A stretch of DNA of 31,263 bases, taken from NCBI GenBank assembly GCA_002323515.1, contig DCQQ01000023.1, positions 23,906 to 55,168 of the forward strand. Direction: 5' to 3'. This stretch comes from Balneolaceae bacterium UBA1514. GTDB lineage: Bacteria > Bacteroidota > Rhodothermia > Balneolales > Balneolaceae. The position numbers and the translations under genes are program-made. Shown here one piece after another: positions 24,670 to 31,263 of this stretch. The notes beneath the pieces were generated by a model. It worked only from the letters and a program-made list of their open reading frames with translations. It did not search any database and was not told the DNA's origin. Positions within the stretch are counted from its first letter, which is position 1; each line of letters opens with the position of its first letter.

Positions 24670-27492
24670 CTATTTCACCAAACTCATTGTACGTGTTGTA
24701 TTAACAAGCATTTTACCTCCTAGACTAAAGGCTTGCAAACGGTAAAAATAGGTGCTGCTTGATAGGCGACCAGCATCAAACAATTGTTCGTGTCGACCCG
24801 CAGGGAGTACATTACCAGAAAGTAATTCAGCTATTTTACGGCCTTGAATATCGTAAACCTCTAGCTGCACTCTAGCGGGTACCGACAGCTCAAAAGCAAT
24901 TTGAGTACTCGGATTAAAAGGGTTAGGATAGTTACCTAAAAGTTGAATTTTTTTATCAAATACTAGAGGAGCAAGGTCTTCATCATTTGAGACTTTTAAA
25001 GGAGGTACTTGGCCAACAAAAATTCCACGTCCATGTGTTGCCGCAACAAGTAAATCATCGGATTCTCGGTAGTCTAGATCGGCTATTATAGGAGCACCCA
25101 TCGTTTGAAGTCCTGTTGGGATCCACTCGGTTTCAGCGCCATTTAGCTCATCAGTCATGTATAGACCAATACTAGTACCTGCATAGTAATAGGACCCACC
25201 TGCATTAGTGGGTGCAATGGTAGCCGCACGGAAGGAAGGCCCGTTTTCACCCTCCAAGTTACCCCCAATAGCGGTCCAAGTAGTCCCACCATTAGCGCTA
25301 TGAAATAAGCTTTCTACTTTATAGTTCGATAACACAACCAAAACTTCATCACCATTTTCTGGGTTAACATGAATGTCGTGTATATAAGAACCTTCATCTG
25401 CACCACTTATAGTAGTAACGGTAAAGGTGCTGTCATCTTCCATATTGTCCATTCGTAGGATTTTTGGCTTTTCTGAATCAGAGCTCCCACCAAGATACAA
25501 TCGAGATGATGGATATTTTGTACTAAAACTTAAGGCAGTTATATTTTGTCCGGATCCAACAGATACATGACGTAAACGCGTCCAACCATTCATATTTTCT
25601 GATCCCGTATTACGCGATAAAGTACTCATTTCTTTATTTAAGAAAATATAATTTCCAGAAGGATAGGCTACATAATTTTCATTGGATGGATCAACGGCAA
25701 AAGGATGAATGAATAACTGACCATTTGCTTCTGATGGAGCAACATAGGACCAATTCGTAGGGTCTCCGGTTACACTATAATTGTACCTAATAACTCTTCC
25801 ACGTTGTGAAGAAGTCAGAAAATAGTTTTTACCCATGTAAGCAAATGAACCATCCCCAGAAGACACATCATTAGATGCTGGGTGACTACCGTTAGTATTA
25901 AATTTAAAGAAGGGAGAGCCGTTATCTTGTGTCCCTCCAATAATATTTGTATTTGCAGAGTCTGGATGTATGCTCACAGTATAGAATTGAGTAACATTAT
26001 AACCATCTTCACGTAAACTCCAAGATACAGGTGTACTGGTAATGTCATTAGTCACACTTATACCGCCATCTTGGGCACTAAAAGCTCTCTTAGGATTATT
26101 TGGATCAAAAATGAGATTATGTTGGTCAGGATGATGGTTATTGTATCCACTTACATCGTTTGCATAGGCATAACCACCAATCCAAATGTTGGGATCATTA
26201 CTGGAATTAACTGGACTGCCAAAGCCATTTTTCGATCGGAATAAATTAGTACCTCCAATGAATACAGTATTATGAGTTTCTGGAGAAACAACACACACCA
26301 AATTATACCCGCCTTGAGGATTTAAATCACCAACCATTCCGCCAAAATTTGGAATATTATCACTTCTATTTATAGCACTTACAAAATTTAAATTACTGGT
26401 TACAAACAAATAAAAGCTAAGTCCATTTGCTCCTCCACCAGTATCGGTAAGTAAGTAAAAAAGATCTTCAAATGATGGAGCTACTCCAATCTTAGAACGA
26501 TAGTGAGTCGATGGAAAGTCGTCAGGGGTAATATCCTGCCAATTGGTTCCATCATCAGTAGATACATAAACTCCGGGTGTTGAATTGCCTTGACTACTAC
26601 TAAATCCTGTAGAAACAACTGCATACAATTTACCAGTAGACGTGATTTCAATATCTGCATATCGATGTTCATTTACTCCACCTATAACTAGTGAATACGT
26701 ATTAAAATCATCTGTTGTTCGAAAAATACCAAAAGCATTGCTTGTGAAAAAAATGCTCCCAGTGGTGGGATTAATTTCAATGGCACTGATAAAGTCAAAG
26801 GGGGAGTTGAATGTGTTGTCGGTGTCTTCTGTTGATGCAATCACACTCCAGCTTTCTCCATTATCGGTAGATTTATAAATACCTGAACCATAATAAGTTC
26901 CACCGCCAGCCCCTCGTGCATCGGTCGAGCTGCTATATTCTCCAGTAGTATAATACCATGTATTTAGGGAATTGGGATGCTGTACAATATCCGTTACTCC
27001 CAAATTCTCACCAGGATTTGATTTTAGCATCCATGTTTTCCCACCATCGGTACTTTTCCAAATTCCACCAGATACTCCACCCGCTAGTAAAATATTGGAA
27101 TTACGCTGATCAATAGCTAAACCGCGAGTTCTACCGCCAACATCGTAAGGCCCTATCTCTGACCAGGCCATATTATTTATCGCTTTGGCTTTTGTAGCTA
27201 ACTCATTTGCAAGCTCTTGGCCAAAGTTTAGTTCCTTTGTTCTTATTCCTCTGGGAATTTCTTGGCTAATTGGATCTTTAAGTAGATTGAAAAAATATTC
27301 TTGCCTGCCTTCATTAGTCGTAGCTCGGTAATCTACAGCTTTATTGATTTTAGGTAGATTAAAAGTAGAGTCATTTGAAAGCGTGTCATTTTCGACTGCG
27401 CTTTTGTCCCAAATATTGGGTAAAAATAAAATCGAAAGTAGTGTTAAAGTGCCAAGGAATATGAATAGTGCCGGGAAATAAGATTTTTTCAT
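24670..27492 (-). CDS. Secreted Asp-box (BNR/sortilin-like) protein with T9SS sorting domain
   Basis: 940 residues. The N-terminus has a signal-type segment (KKSYFPALFIFLGTLTLLSI). The body holds repeated Asp-box motifs of beta-propellers: KSTDGGKTW, KSTDNGESW, VSTDDGTNW and HSANGGTTW, as in VPS10/sortilin-like and sialidase-like proteins. The C-terminal 85 residues start at LLGNYPNPFNPSTQIAFEL and carry YDIQGRKIAELLSG and AGRHEQLFDAGRLSSSTYFYR, a type A T9SS sorting domain. The protein is therefore probably exported by the type IX system to the surface or medium. A catalytic function is not evident; it may bind carbohydrate or protein. The C-terminal propeller part includes the phrase GRGIFVGQVPP before a linker to the sorting domain. 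Confidence 0.88.
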   Translation of the reverse strand: MKKSYFPALFIFLGTLTLLSILFLPNIWDKSAVENDTLSNDSTFNLPKINKAVDYRATTNEGRQEYFFNLLKDPISQEIPRGIRTKELNFGQELANELATKAKAINNMAWSEIGPYDVGGRTRGLAIDQRNSNILLAGGVSGGIWKSTDGGKTWMLKSNPGENLGVTDIVQHPNSLNTWYYTTGEYSSSTDARGAGGGTYYGSGIYKSTDNGESWSVIASTEDTDNTFNSPFDFISAIEINPTTGSIFFTSNAFGIFRTTDDFNTYSLVIGGVNEHRYADIEITSTGKLYAVVSTGFSSSQGNSTPGVYVSTDDGTNWQDITPDDFPSTHYRSKIGVAPSFEDLFYLLTDTGGGANGLSFYLFVTSNLNFVSAINRSDNIPNFGGMVGDLNPQGGYNLVCVVSPETHNTVFIGGTNLFRSKNGFGSPVNSSNDPNIWIGGYAYANDVSGYNNHHPDQHNLIFDPNNPKRAFSAQDGGISVTNDITSTPVSWSLREDGYNVTQFYTVSIHPDSANTNIIGGTQDNGSPFFKFNTNGSHPASNDVSSGDGSFAYMGKNYFLTSSQRGRVIRYNYSVTGDPTNWSYVAPSEANGQLFIHPFAVDPSNENYVAYPSGNYIFLNKEMSTLSRNTGSENMNGWTRLRHVSVGSGQNITALSFSTKYPSSRLYLGGSSDSEKPKILRMDNMEDDSTFTVTTISGADEGSYIHDIHVNPENGDEVLVVLSNYKVESLFHSANGGTTWTAIGGNLEGENGPSFRAATIAPTNAGGSYYYAGTSIGLYMTDELNGAETEWIPTGLQTMGAPIIADLDYRESDDLLVAATHGRGIFVGQVPPLKVSNDEDLAPLVFDKKIQLLGNYPNPFNPSTQIAFELSVPARVQLEVYDIQGRKIAELLSGNVLPAGRHEQLFDAGRLSSSTYFYRLQAFSLGGKMLVNTTRTMSLVK

Positions 27493-27881
27493 GAATAATA
27501 TTATTTCTTTGAGGAATAGTGATTTAAGATAATTTGGATAAACGAGATGTACCCTCTATTTACAGTAGTACATTCAATAGAATGCAATCACAGCTCAGAT
27601 CGACTGAACACATGCTTCTTTGACTCGATATTCTACAATTATAATTATATTAAAGATACTAATAATTTTTAATTATTTGTTTAACCCAATTCTCAGAACC
27701 TACGTTTCCTGGAATATGATTAGCACTTTTTTTCTCAACTCGTTTCTGGTTGATATTTTAACTAGCAAAGTGATTTATAGCGTAATCGCTGCATCATCTG
27801 AATAATTAACATATATATGTTTAAAAACTCACTAGTTTTGAATTATACTAATTTTCAATTTCAAACCATCTCAATACATAT
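27493..27881. other. 389-base AT-rich divergent intergenic region
   Basis: No convincing gene. A 61-codon frame at 27620-27805 has no family resemblance, low-complexity composition and no ribosome-binding site. The right half holds two ATATAT-centred palindromes (27808-27821 and 27876-27885) and TAGTTTTG (27833-27840), which matches the TAnnTTTG -7 element of Bacteroidota promoters but lacks a clear -33 partner. Confidence 0.5.
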
Positions 27882-27885
27882 ATGT
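27808..27885 (+). promoter_or_regulatory. Pair of palindromes in front of the aminotransferase gene
   Basis: AACATATATATGTT (27808-27821) is a perfect 14-base palindrome. ACATATATGT (27876-27885) is a perfect 10-base palindrome sharing the ACATATATxTGT core; it contains the ATG at 27882. Their arrangement either side of the putative -7 element would suit an operator pair. In AT-rich DNA this could be chance. Confidence 0.3.
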
Positions 27886-29081
27886 CATATTCATTAGAGC
27901 AATTTAAACACTTTTTAGCTCAGACGAGTGATGCTCCAATAGGCCTAGAGATTGAGAAAGCAGAAGGTGTATTTATACATACGAAGCAAGGGCAAAGCTA
28001 TGTGGATTTTATTTCTGGTATCGCTGTAAGTAGTTTAGGCCACCGTCACCCAGCAGTGGTATCGGCTATTAAAGAACAGGTTGATAAGCACCTACATGTC
28101 ATGGTATATGGTGAGTTTGTTCAAGATGTGCAATGGAATTTTGCCAAAGAATTGGTCGAGTTATTGCCCGAGCCATTGGAGCAGGTGTATTTAGTGAACA
28201 GCGGAACCGAAGCAAATGAAGGTGCACTTAAACTTGCAAAAAAATCTACTGATCGTACAAAATTAATGGCTTTTCATAATTCCTATCATGGCGACACGCA
28301 TGGTTCCTTAAGTGTAACGGGGCGTAATGTCTATAGAGATCCTTATTTACCCCTACTTCCAGATGTGTCTTTTTTGCATTTTAATAATCTGGATGACCTA
28401 ACCAAGATTGACACAGAAACCGCGGCAGTTATTGTTGAGCCTATTCAAGGAGAAGGTGGAGTGATACCTGCTAATCAAAAGTGGCTAAAGGCGTTGAGAA
28501 ACCGCTGCACCGATGTTGGAGCAGTATTGATTTTTGACGAAATTCAATCAGGTTTTGCACGTACAGGCTACTTTTTTGCTTTTGAGCATTACCAAGTAGT
28601 TCCTGATATTTTATGTCTTGCAAAGGCCATGTCAGGTGGAATGCCCATGGGTGCTTTTGTGTCCTCTCGAGAACGTTTCAAAAGCTTTATGTACGATCCT
28701 CCACTCAATCATGTCACAACCTTTGGTGGTCATCCAGTTAGTGCAGCCGCGGCTTTAGCTAATCTGAGGGTATTAAATCAAGGAAATTATATTTCTAAGG
28801 CTAGGATAATTGAAAAACATGCTAGAGCTATTTTGAAAGGTCCCGGAATTGTAGAATTGAGGGGTATGGGAGCCATGTTAGGTCTCGAGTTACGTGACCG
28901 TGAATTGACACAAATGGTAGTAGAATACTGTTTTAACAAGGGAATTTTGTTGGGTTGGACTCTTCATTCAAATACCCTCATTCGGCTTGCGCCCCCGTTA
29001 ACGATACCTATGAACCTGTTAGTTGAAACATTAGAGATAATCAAAGAAGCAATTATAGACTCGCTTGAAATGACTCACTAA
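27882..29081 (+). CDS. Class III PLP-dependent aminotransferase (acetylornithine/GABA type)
   Basis: 399 residues. The fold-type I class III signature is complete: NSGTEANEGALKLA, FHNSYHGDTHGSLS, IVEPIQGEGGVIP, FDEIQSGFARTG and the PLP lysine Lys248 in CLAKAMSGGMPMGAF. TTFGGHPVSAAAALA is the usual second-subunit phosphate loop. Members transfer the amino group of acetylornithine, ornithine, GABA, lysine or beta-alanine to 2-oxoglutarate. The family gives no secure substrate here. The gene is followed after 16 bases by a semialdehyde dehydrogenase, which favours GABA (or another omega-amino acid) over acetylornithine, although arginine-pathway genes are absent either way. The first palindromic ATG context may affect its expression. 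Confidence 0.88.
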   Translation: MSYSLEQFKHFLAQTSDAPIGLEIEKAEGVFIHTKQGQSYVDFISGIAVSSLGHRHPAVVSAIKEQVDKHLHVMVYGEFVQDVQWNFAKELVELLPEPLEQVYLVNSGTEANEGALKLAKKSTDRTKLMAFHNSYHGDTHGSLSVTGRNVYRDPYLPLLPDVSFLHFNNLDDLTKIDTETAAVIVEPIQGEGGVIPANQKWLKALRNRCTDVGAVLIFDEIQSGFARTGYFFAFEHYQVVPDILCLAKAMSGGMPMGAFVSSRERFKSFMYDPPLNHVTTFGGHPVSAAAALANLRVLNQGNYISKARIIEKHARAILKGPGIVELRGMGAMLGLELRDRELTQMVVEYCFNKGILLGWTLHSNTLIRLAPPLTIPMNLLVETLEIIKEAIIDSLEMTH

Positions 29082-29097
29082 TTAAACCATCGATACG

Positions 29098-30489
29098 ATG
29101 CCTATCACCAATCTACCTACTCTAAAGAGTATTAATCCAGCAACTTTAGAATGTATAAAGGAGTATCCGCAGCATAGCGGGCAGGAAATAGAAGAGAGAT
29201 TGCTTAAACTGGGTATAGCCCAAAAAGAATGGCAAGCGATAAATTTTTCACAAAGAAAAGTGTGCATGCTTAAACTAGCTTCGGATTTGGAACAAATTGA
29301 GCAGGATGCTGCTGAGACTATGGCTAATGAAATGGGAAAACCATGGAGGCAAGGCGCTAGAGAAATTTCTAAATGTGCATGGCTTTGCCGCTGGTTCGCT
29401 AATTCAGCGGAGACCTACCTAACTATGGATTCCATAAGTACTGAATATCAGCGTTCTTATGTCCAATTTGAGCCAATCGGGAATGTTTTGGCTATAATGC
29501 CTTGGAATTTCCCTTTTTGGCAGGTTTTTCGATGTGCCGTACCAGCTTTAATGGCGGGTAATGGTGTTATGTTAAAACATGCCCCGAGTACCCAAGGTTG
29601 TGCAGAGATCATTGAACAGCTATTTTTGGATGCGGGATTCCCAGAGGGATTATTTGTGCATACTAAAGTAGAAAACAATAGAGTGAAGGCCTTAATAGCT
29701 CATCCTGCTGTGAATATGATCACATTCACCGGGAGTACAGAGGTAGGTCGGATAGTAGCTAAACAAGCAGCTGAATATCTCAAACCGAGTGTGTTGGAAT
29801 TAGGTGGAAGTGATCCTTATCTAGTATTTGACGATGCTGTGGTCAAAAATGCGGCTGAAAAGTGTGCGCAATCCAGATGGTTAAATACCGGTCAGTCCTG
29901 TATAGCAGCTAAGCGAATTATAGTGTTAGACGCAATTTTCGATAAATTTATGTCCCAATTTTTGACTTTTGCGCGGCAATATAGTCTCACAAATCCTTCA
30001 AGCAGCTCTACTGAGGGGTCTTTTGTGGGACCAATGGCGCGAATAGATCTCAGAGATCAACTCGCCAAACAGGTAGATGATTCCATTGATTTAGGAGCTC
30101 ATTGTGAATTAGGTGGGCAAATTCCTGAAGCTAAGGGTGCCTACTACCCAGTGACCGTTTTATCAAACGTTAGCCCAGGTATGCCAGCCTTTGATCAAGA
30201 ATTATTTGGTCCAGTAGCCGCCATTATTCGAGCCAAAGATGATCATCAAGCTATTGCCTTAGCGAATACCACCACCTACGGCTTAGGGGCGGCGATTTTT
30301 ACCGAATCCGCGTCTAGAATAGCAGATTATCCTACCTTATTGCAGGCAGGAAACATAGCAATCAATGACATGGTTAAATCGGACCCTCGTCTTCCTTTTG
30401 GAGGATATAACGACTCAGGTTGGGGTAAAGAACTCGGATTGCAGGGAATCAGAGCGTTTACACGAACTCAAACGGTTGTACAACCTTAG
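29098..30489 (+). CDS. NAD(P)-dependent aldehyde dehydrogenase, succinate-semialdehyde dehydrogenase type
   Basis: 463 residues. Catalytic Cys268 lies in NTGQSCIAAKR and general-base Glu234 in LELGGSDPYLV. The cofactor-binding MPWNFPFWQ, LKHAPSTQGCA and FTGSTEVGR motifs are present. Length and motifs, particularly LKHAPSTQG and GSDPYLV, are close to the Sad/YneI-type succinate-semialdehyde dehydrogenase (about 460 residues) rather than the longer GabD. It would oxidise succinate semialdehyde to succinate. The gene follows the aminotransferase by 16 bases, so the pair is likely one transcript. It converges on the 2-oxoglutarate dehydrogenase gene with a 12-base gap. Another small aldehyde as substrate remains possible. 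Confidence 0.9.
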   Translation: MPITNLPTLKSINPATLECIKEYPQHSGQEIEERLLKLGIAQKEWQAINFSQRKVCMLKLASDLEQIEQDAAETMANEMGKPWRQGAREISKCAWLCRWFANSAETYLTMDSISTEYQRSYVQFEPIGNVLAIMPWNFPFWQVFRCAVPALMAGNGVMLKHAPSTQGCAEIIEQLFLDAGFPEGLFVHTKVENNRVKALIAHPAVNMITFTGSTEVGRIVAKQAAEYLKPSVLELGGSDPYLVFDDAVVKNAAEKCAQSRWLNTGQSCIAAKRIIVLDAIFDKFMSQFLTFARQYSLTNPSSSSTEGSFVGPMARIDLRDQLAKQVDDSIDLGAHCELGGQIPEAKGAYYPVTVLSNVSPGMPAFDQELFGPVAAIIRAKDDHQAIALANTTTYGLGAAIFTESASRIADYPTLLQAGNIAINDMVKSDPRLPFGGYNDSGWGKELGLQGIRAFTRTQTVVQP

Positions 30490-30501
30490 TAACTATTGAG
30501 A

Positions 30502-31263
30502 CTATTCAACCGATTCTAAAGCCTGCATCACAAGTTGAAGTTGCTCGGCATCATGGATTTTTTTCTGTCCAGCAGCCGGTGATGCAGAAGCTTGTCGCCC
30601 TGCATACTGAAGTTTTTGATCGTTAGCTAAAATTTGCTGAATACGATCCGATACAAAGGACCAAGCACCCATATTCTTAGGTTCTTCTTGGCACCATACA
30701 ATATCTTTCGCCGCTTTTAAGCTTTTTAGGTATTCTTGAATATCATGATCTGGGAATGGATAAAGCTGCTCCACTCTCACCAATGCAACCTTGTCTAACG
30801 CTAATTCTTCGGCTTTTTGCAGCAAATCATAGTATACCTTGCCCGAACAAATTACTACCCGCTCAATGGATGAGGGCTCTTGTATAAGTTTATCCTCAAG
30901 GATCGGATGGAAATAACCATTTGCTAATTCATCAACATTTGAGACAGCTCTAGGATGTCGTAAAAGACTTTTTGGACTCATGAGAATCCCAGGTTTTTTG
31001 TGCTCTTGTAAGCAATGCTTTCGTAGCATATGATAGTACTGAGCAGGAGTAGTAACATTAAATACCTGCATATTATCCTCAGCACATAGTTGTAAAAAGC
31101 GTTCTAATCTTGCTGAGGAATGCTCAGGGCCTTGACCCTCATAGCCATGAGGCAAATTCATTAATAACGAAGATGTTTGCCCCCATTTTACTTCACTAGT
31201 AGAAATAAATTGATCAATAATAATTTGAGCACCATTGGCAAAGTCACCAAATTGTGCTTCCCA
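30502..31263 (-). CDS. sucA: 2-oxoglutarate dehydrogenase E1 component, C-terminal part
   Basis: The last 253 codons of a gene whose 5' part lies beyond the right edge; the frame is open to base 31263 (WEAQFGDFANGAQIIIDQFI at the edge). Family features include MNLPHGYEGQGPEHSSARLE, MRKPL-like KKPGILMSPKSLLRHPRA, VICSGKVYYDLL and VRVEQLYPFP. The C-terminal segment has WCQEEPKNMGAW and the end AGRQASASPAAG. With E2 (SucB) and E3 it converts 2-oxoglutarate to succinyl-CoA; the thiamine-diphosphate pyrimidine-side domain is what is seen here. sucB is not downstream; the convergent aldehyde dehydrogenase is. Confidence 0.95.
   Translation of the reverse strand, partial: WEAQFGDFANGAQIIIDQFISTSEVKWGQTSSLLMNLPHGYEGQGPEHSSARLERFLQLCAEDNMQVFNVTTPAQYYHMLRKHCLQEHKKPGILMSPKSLLRHPRAVSNVDELANGYFHPILEDKLIQEPSSIERVVICSGKVYYDLLQKAEELALDKVALVRVEQLYPFPDHDIQEYLKSLKAAKDIVWCQEEPKNMGAWSFVSDRIQQILANDQKLQYAGRQASASPAAGQKKIHDAEQLQLVMQALESVE

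Noticed and set aside
27620..27805. 61-codon plus-strand frame in the intergenic region
   Set aside because: AT-rich low-complexity translation, no ribosome-binding site, no recognisable family.

Overview
The window reads as ordinary chromosome of a Gram-negative bacterium of the Fibrobacterota-Chlorobiota-Bacteroidota (FCB) group. The best guess is Balneolota or a close relative. The evidence is a secreted protein ending in a 'NYPNPFNPST' type IX secretion sorting domain, an azurin, a DUF3109 protein, moderately AT-rich DNA, and few Shine-Dalgarno sites (the one strong exception precedes the gene at 4796). No transposase, phage gene, CRISPR array, rRNA or tRNA is visible. The lineage call is inference, not a database result.

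Layout. 1-28 (-): possible 5' end of a divergent gene. 241-1575: pyrimidine-nucleoside phosphorylase. 1655-4716: a tight four-gene run of PspA/IM30 homologue, a small charged protein, a two-TM coiled-coil protein and enoyl-CoA hydratase. 4796-7848: a CNNM/CorC-type CBS membrane protein overlapped or followed closely by a Ycf46-like AAA+ ATPase. 7849-8831 (-): a four-TM protein and an azurin, separated by a clear terminator. 9190-10338: bifunctional chorismate mutase/prephenate dehydratase. 10402-11607 (-): exonuclease VII large subunit. 11727-15417: run of dihydroorotase, secreted endo/exonuclease/phosphatase-fold protein and TsaB. 15519-17450: AccD and ObgE. 17416-18459: a dprA pseudogene kept in one frame but broken by four stop codons. 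18464-20233 (-): phosphohexomutase. 20331-22607: DUF3109 protein and sigma-54 (RpoN). 22643-24631: a divergent pair, a conserved protein of uncertain function and a UbiA-family prenyltransferase. 24670-27492 (-): large secreted Asp-box/sortilin-like T9SS substrate. 27882-30489: class III aminotransferase and semialdehyde dehydrogenase. 30502-31263 (-): C-terminal part of 2-oxoglutarate dehydrogenase E1.

How genes may work together. The 1655-7848 block looks like an envelope-maintenance neighbourhood: a PspA (ESCRT-III-fold) protein, a membrane-anchored coiled-coil partner, a CBS-domain ion transporter-like protein and a Cdc48/Ycf46-type AAA+ ATPase. The aminotransferase/semialdehyde dehydrogenase pair converging on sucA would fit a GABA-shunt-type bypass of 2-oxoglutarate dehydrogenase, but substrate specificity cannot be read from sequence. 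pheA, pyrC, accD, tsaB, obgE and the phosphohexomutase are housekeeping genes.

The most unusual observations are an AccD in which all four zinc-finger cysteines are replaced one for one, a dprA relic with four nonsense codons and no frameshift over more than 1 kb, and the uncharacterised PspA-partner genes near an AAA+ ATPase.
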